Source: JADJOY01 sp046331705 [NCBI: bacterium] (GTDB lineage: Bacteria > JADJOY01). From it: a DNA stretch of 64,000 nt. Position 1 is the stretch's first letter. The number at the start of each line of letters is the position of its first letter. The stretch covers positions 39,303 through 103,302 of the forward strand of contig JAXLQJ010000024.1 of the NCBI GenBank assembly GCA_046331705.1, given 5' to 3'. Below the pieces are notes generated by a model that was given only the letters and a program-made list of their open reading frames with translations, searched no databases and was not told the origin of the DNA. This document shows positions 63,622 through 64,000 of this stretch, piece by piece. The translations under genes and the position numbers were made by a program.

Positions 63622-64000
63622 AGCGCCTCGCGGTAGAGGTCGATGTCGGGATCGAACGTCGACTGGATCTTGGCCACCTCGCTCGCGGCCGACGCGGAGC
63701 AATGCAGCGACTCCTCGAGCACCGCCGCCGTGGCGTAGTTCAGGATGTCCACGCCTCGGCTCCACGCCAGGAACGGATCCCCTGAGTCGCGGGGATCGTC
63801 GCAACCTCGGAACAGCGCCCCCGCGAAGAGACCCACGATTCCCGCGACGTGGTCTTGCTTGATGATGTCGAGGAGATCACGGTTGGGATCGTTGGGATCG
63901 CGCAGTCCGCACAAGCTCGACCCGACCAGGTGATCCGAGCGCGCGATCAGCACGCTGCGTTTGCGCGGCCGGGCGGCATTCCACTGCGCCTCCTCGCCGG
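63618..64000 (-). CDS. Hypothetical protein, C-terminal fragment
   Basis: The frame is open to the right edge of the window, so the N-terminus is outside it. The visible 126 residues include RKRSVLIARSDHLVGSSLCG, DLLDIIKQDHVAGIVGLFAG and a C-terminal helix. I recognise no family. Its stop overlaps the start of the SH3-like gene, so they form an operon. Confidence 0.6.
   Translation of the reverse strand, partial: GEEAQWNAARPRKRSVLIARSDHLVGSSLCGLRDPNDPNRDLLDIIKQDHVAGIVGLFAGALFRGCDDPRDSGDPFLAWSRGVDILNYATAAVLEESLHCSASAASEVAKIQSTFDPDIDLYREAL

Noticed and set aside
1-64000. tRNA genes, rRNA genes, CRISPR arrays
   Set aside because: I searched by eye for T-loop type sequences, rRNA landmarks and regularly spaced repeats and found none that could be supported.

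Overview
The window is about 64 kb of very GC-rich (roughly 70%), densely coding bacterial DNA. It codes on both strands, with many genes joined by 4-bp ATGA or GTGA stop/start overlaps. Many predicted lipoproteins and signal peptides, an AsmA-like protein, a TRAP transporter and a Blc-type lipocalin point to a Gram-negative cell. MopE-like metal-binding repeats, thrombospondin type 3 repeats, a CSLREA-type beta-helix protein and a DUF3556 protein fit a deltaproteobacterial-grade lineage such as Myxococcota or Binatota-like groups. No rRNA, tRNA or ribosomal protein gene is present, so this placement is an inference. No CRISPR array, transposase or integrase was seen.

Layout. 0-6.6 kb: a divergent pair of coupled operons (ATP-grasp, HprK-like P-loop protein and a partial gene on minus; APH-like kinase, UGT-type glycosyltransferase and an unknown protein on plus), then a methyltransferase. 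7-10.2 kb: a large secreted SGNH hydrolase with seven repeats. 10.4-15.6 kb: a dehydrogenase, GT2 glycosyltransferase, FAD oxidoreductase and DUF2142 protein, probably for a surface glycan. 15.5-19.6 kb: a minus-strand run for RNA modification (RlmI-like, Tgt, RluA-like) plus GST and NnrU. 19.7-24 kb: a frameshifted remnant, a secreted metzincin protease and a DUF3556 membrane protein. 24.3-31.6 kb: an FAD oxidoreductase faces a four-gene signalling operon; between them lies a CSLREA protein gene flanked by 132-bp direct repeats.

32-46.9 kb: surface or lipoprotein genes interspersed with class II DAHP synthase, RlmN, a cyclase-family enzyme, a lipocalin and an AsmA-like protein. 47 kb: a candidate short structured transcript with a six-codon ORF. 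47.3-55.2 kb: a CoA-disulfide-reductase-like enzyme with rhodanese, membrane proteins, a HEAT-repeat lipoprotein, a methyltransferase and a TauE/SafE permease. 55.3-59.4 kb: a complete TatT-DctP-DctQ-DctM TRAP operon. 59.7-64 kb: a large membrane protein, an AlkD-like protein with a histone-like tail, an SH3-like protein and a truncated gene.

The most notable system is the signalling operon at 27.5-31.6 kb. It encodes a response regulator with GGDEF, a separate protein made of an ethylene-receptor-type copper membrane domain plus coiled coil, a PAS histidine kinase and a single-domain receiver. All seven residues known to be essential in plant ETR1 are present with a constant +10 offset. The second notable signal is the 132-bp near-identical direct repeat at the 3' side of this operon, with a decayed copy of the receiver gene inside it.
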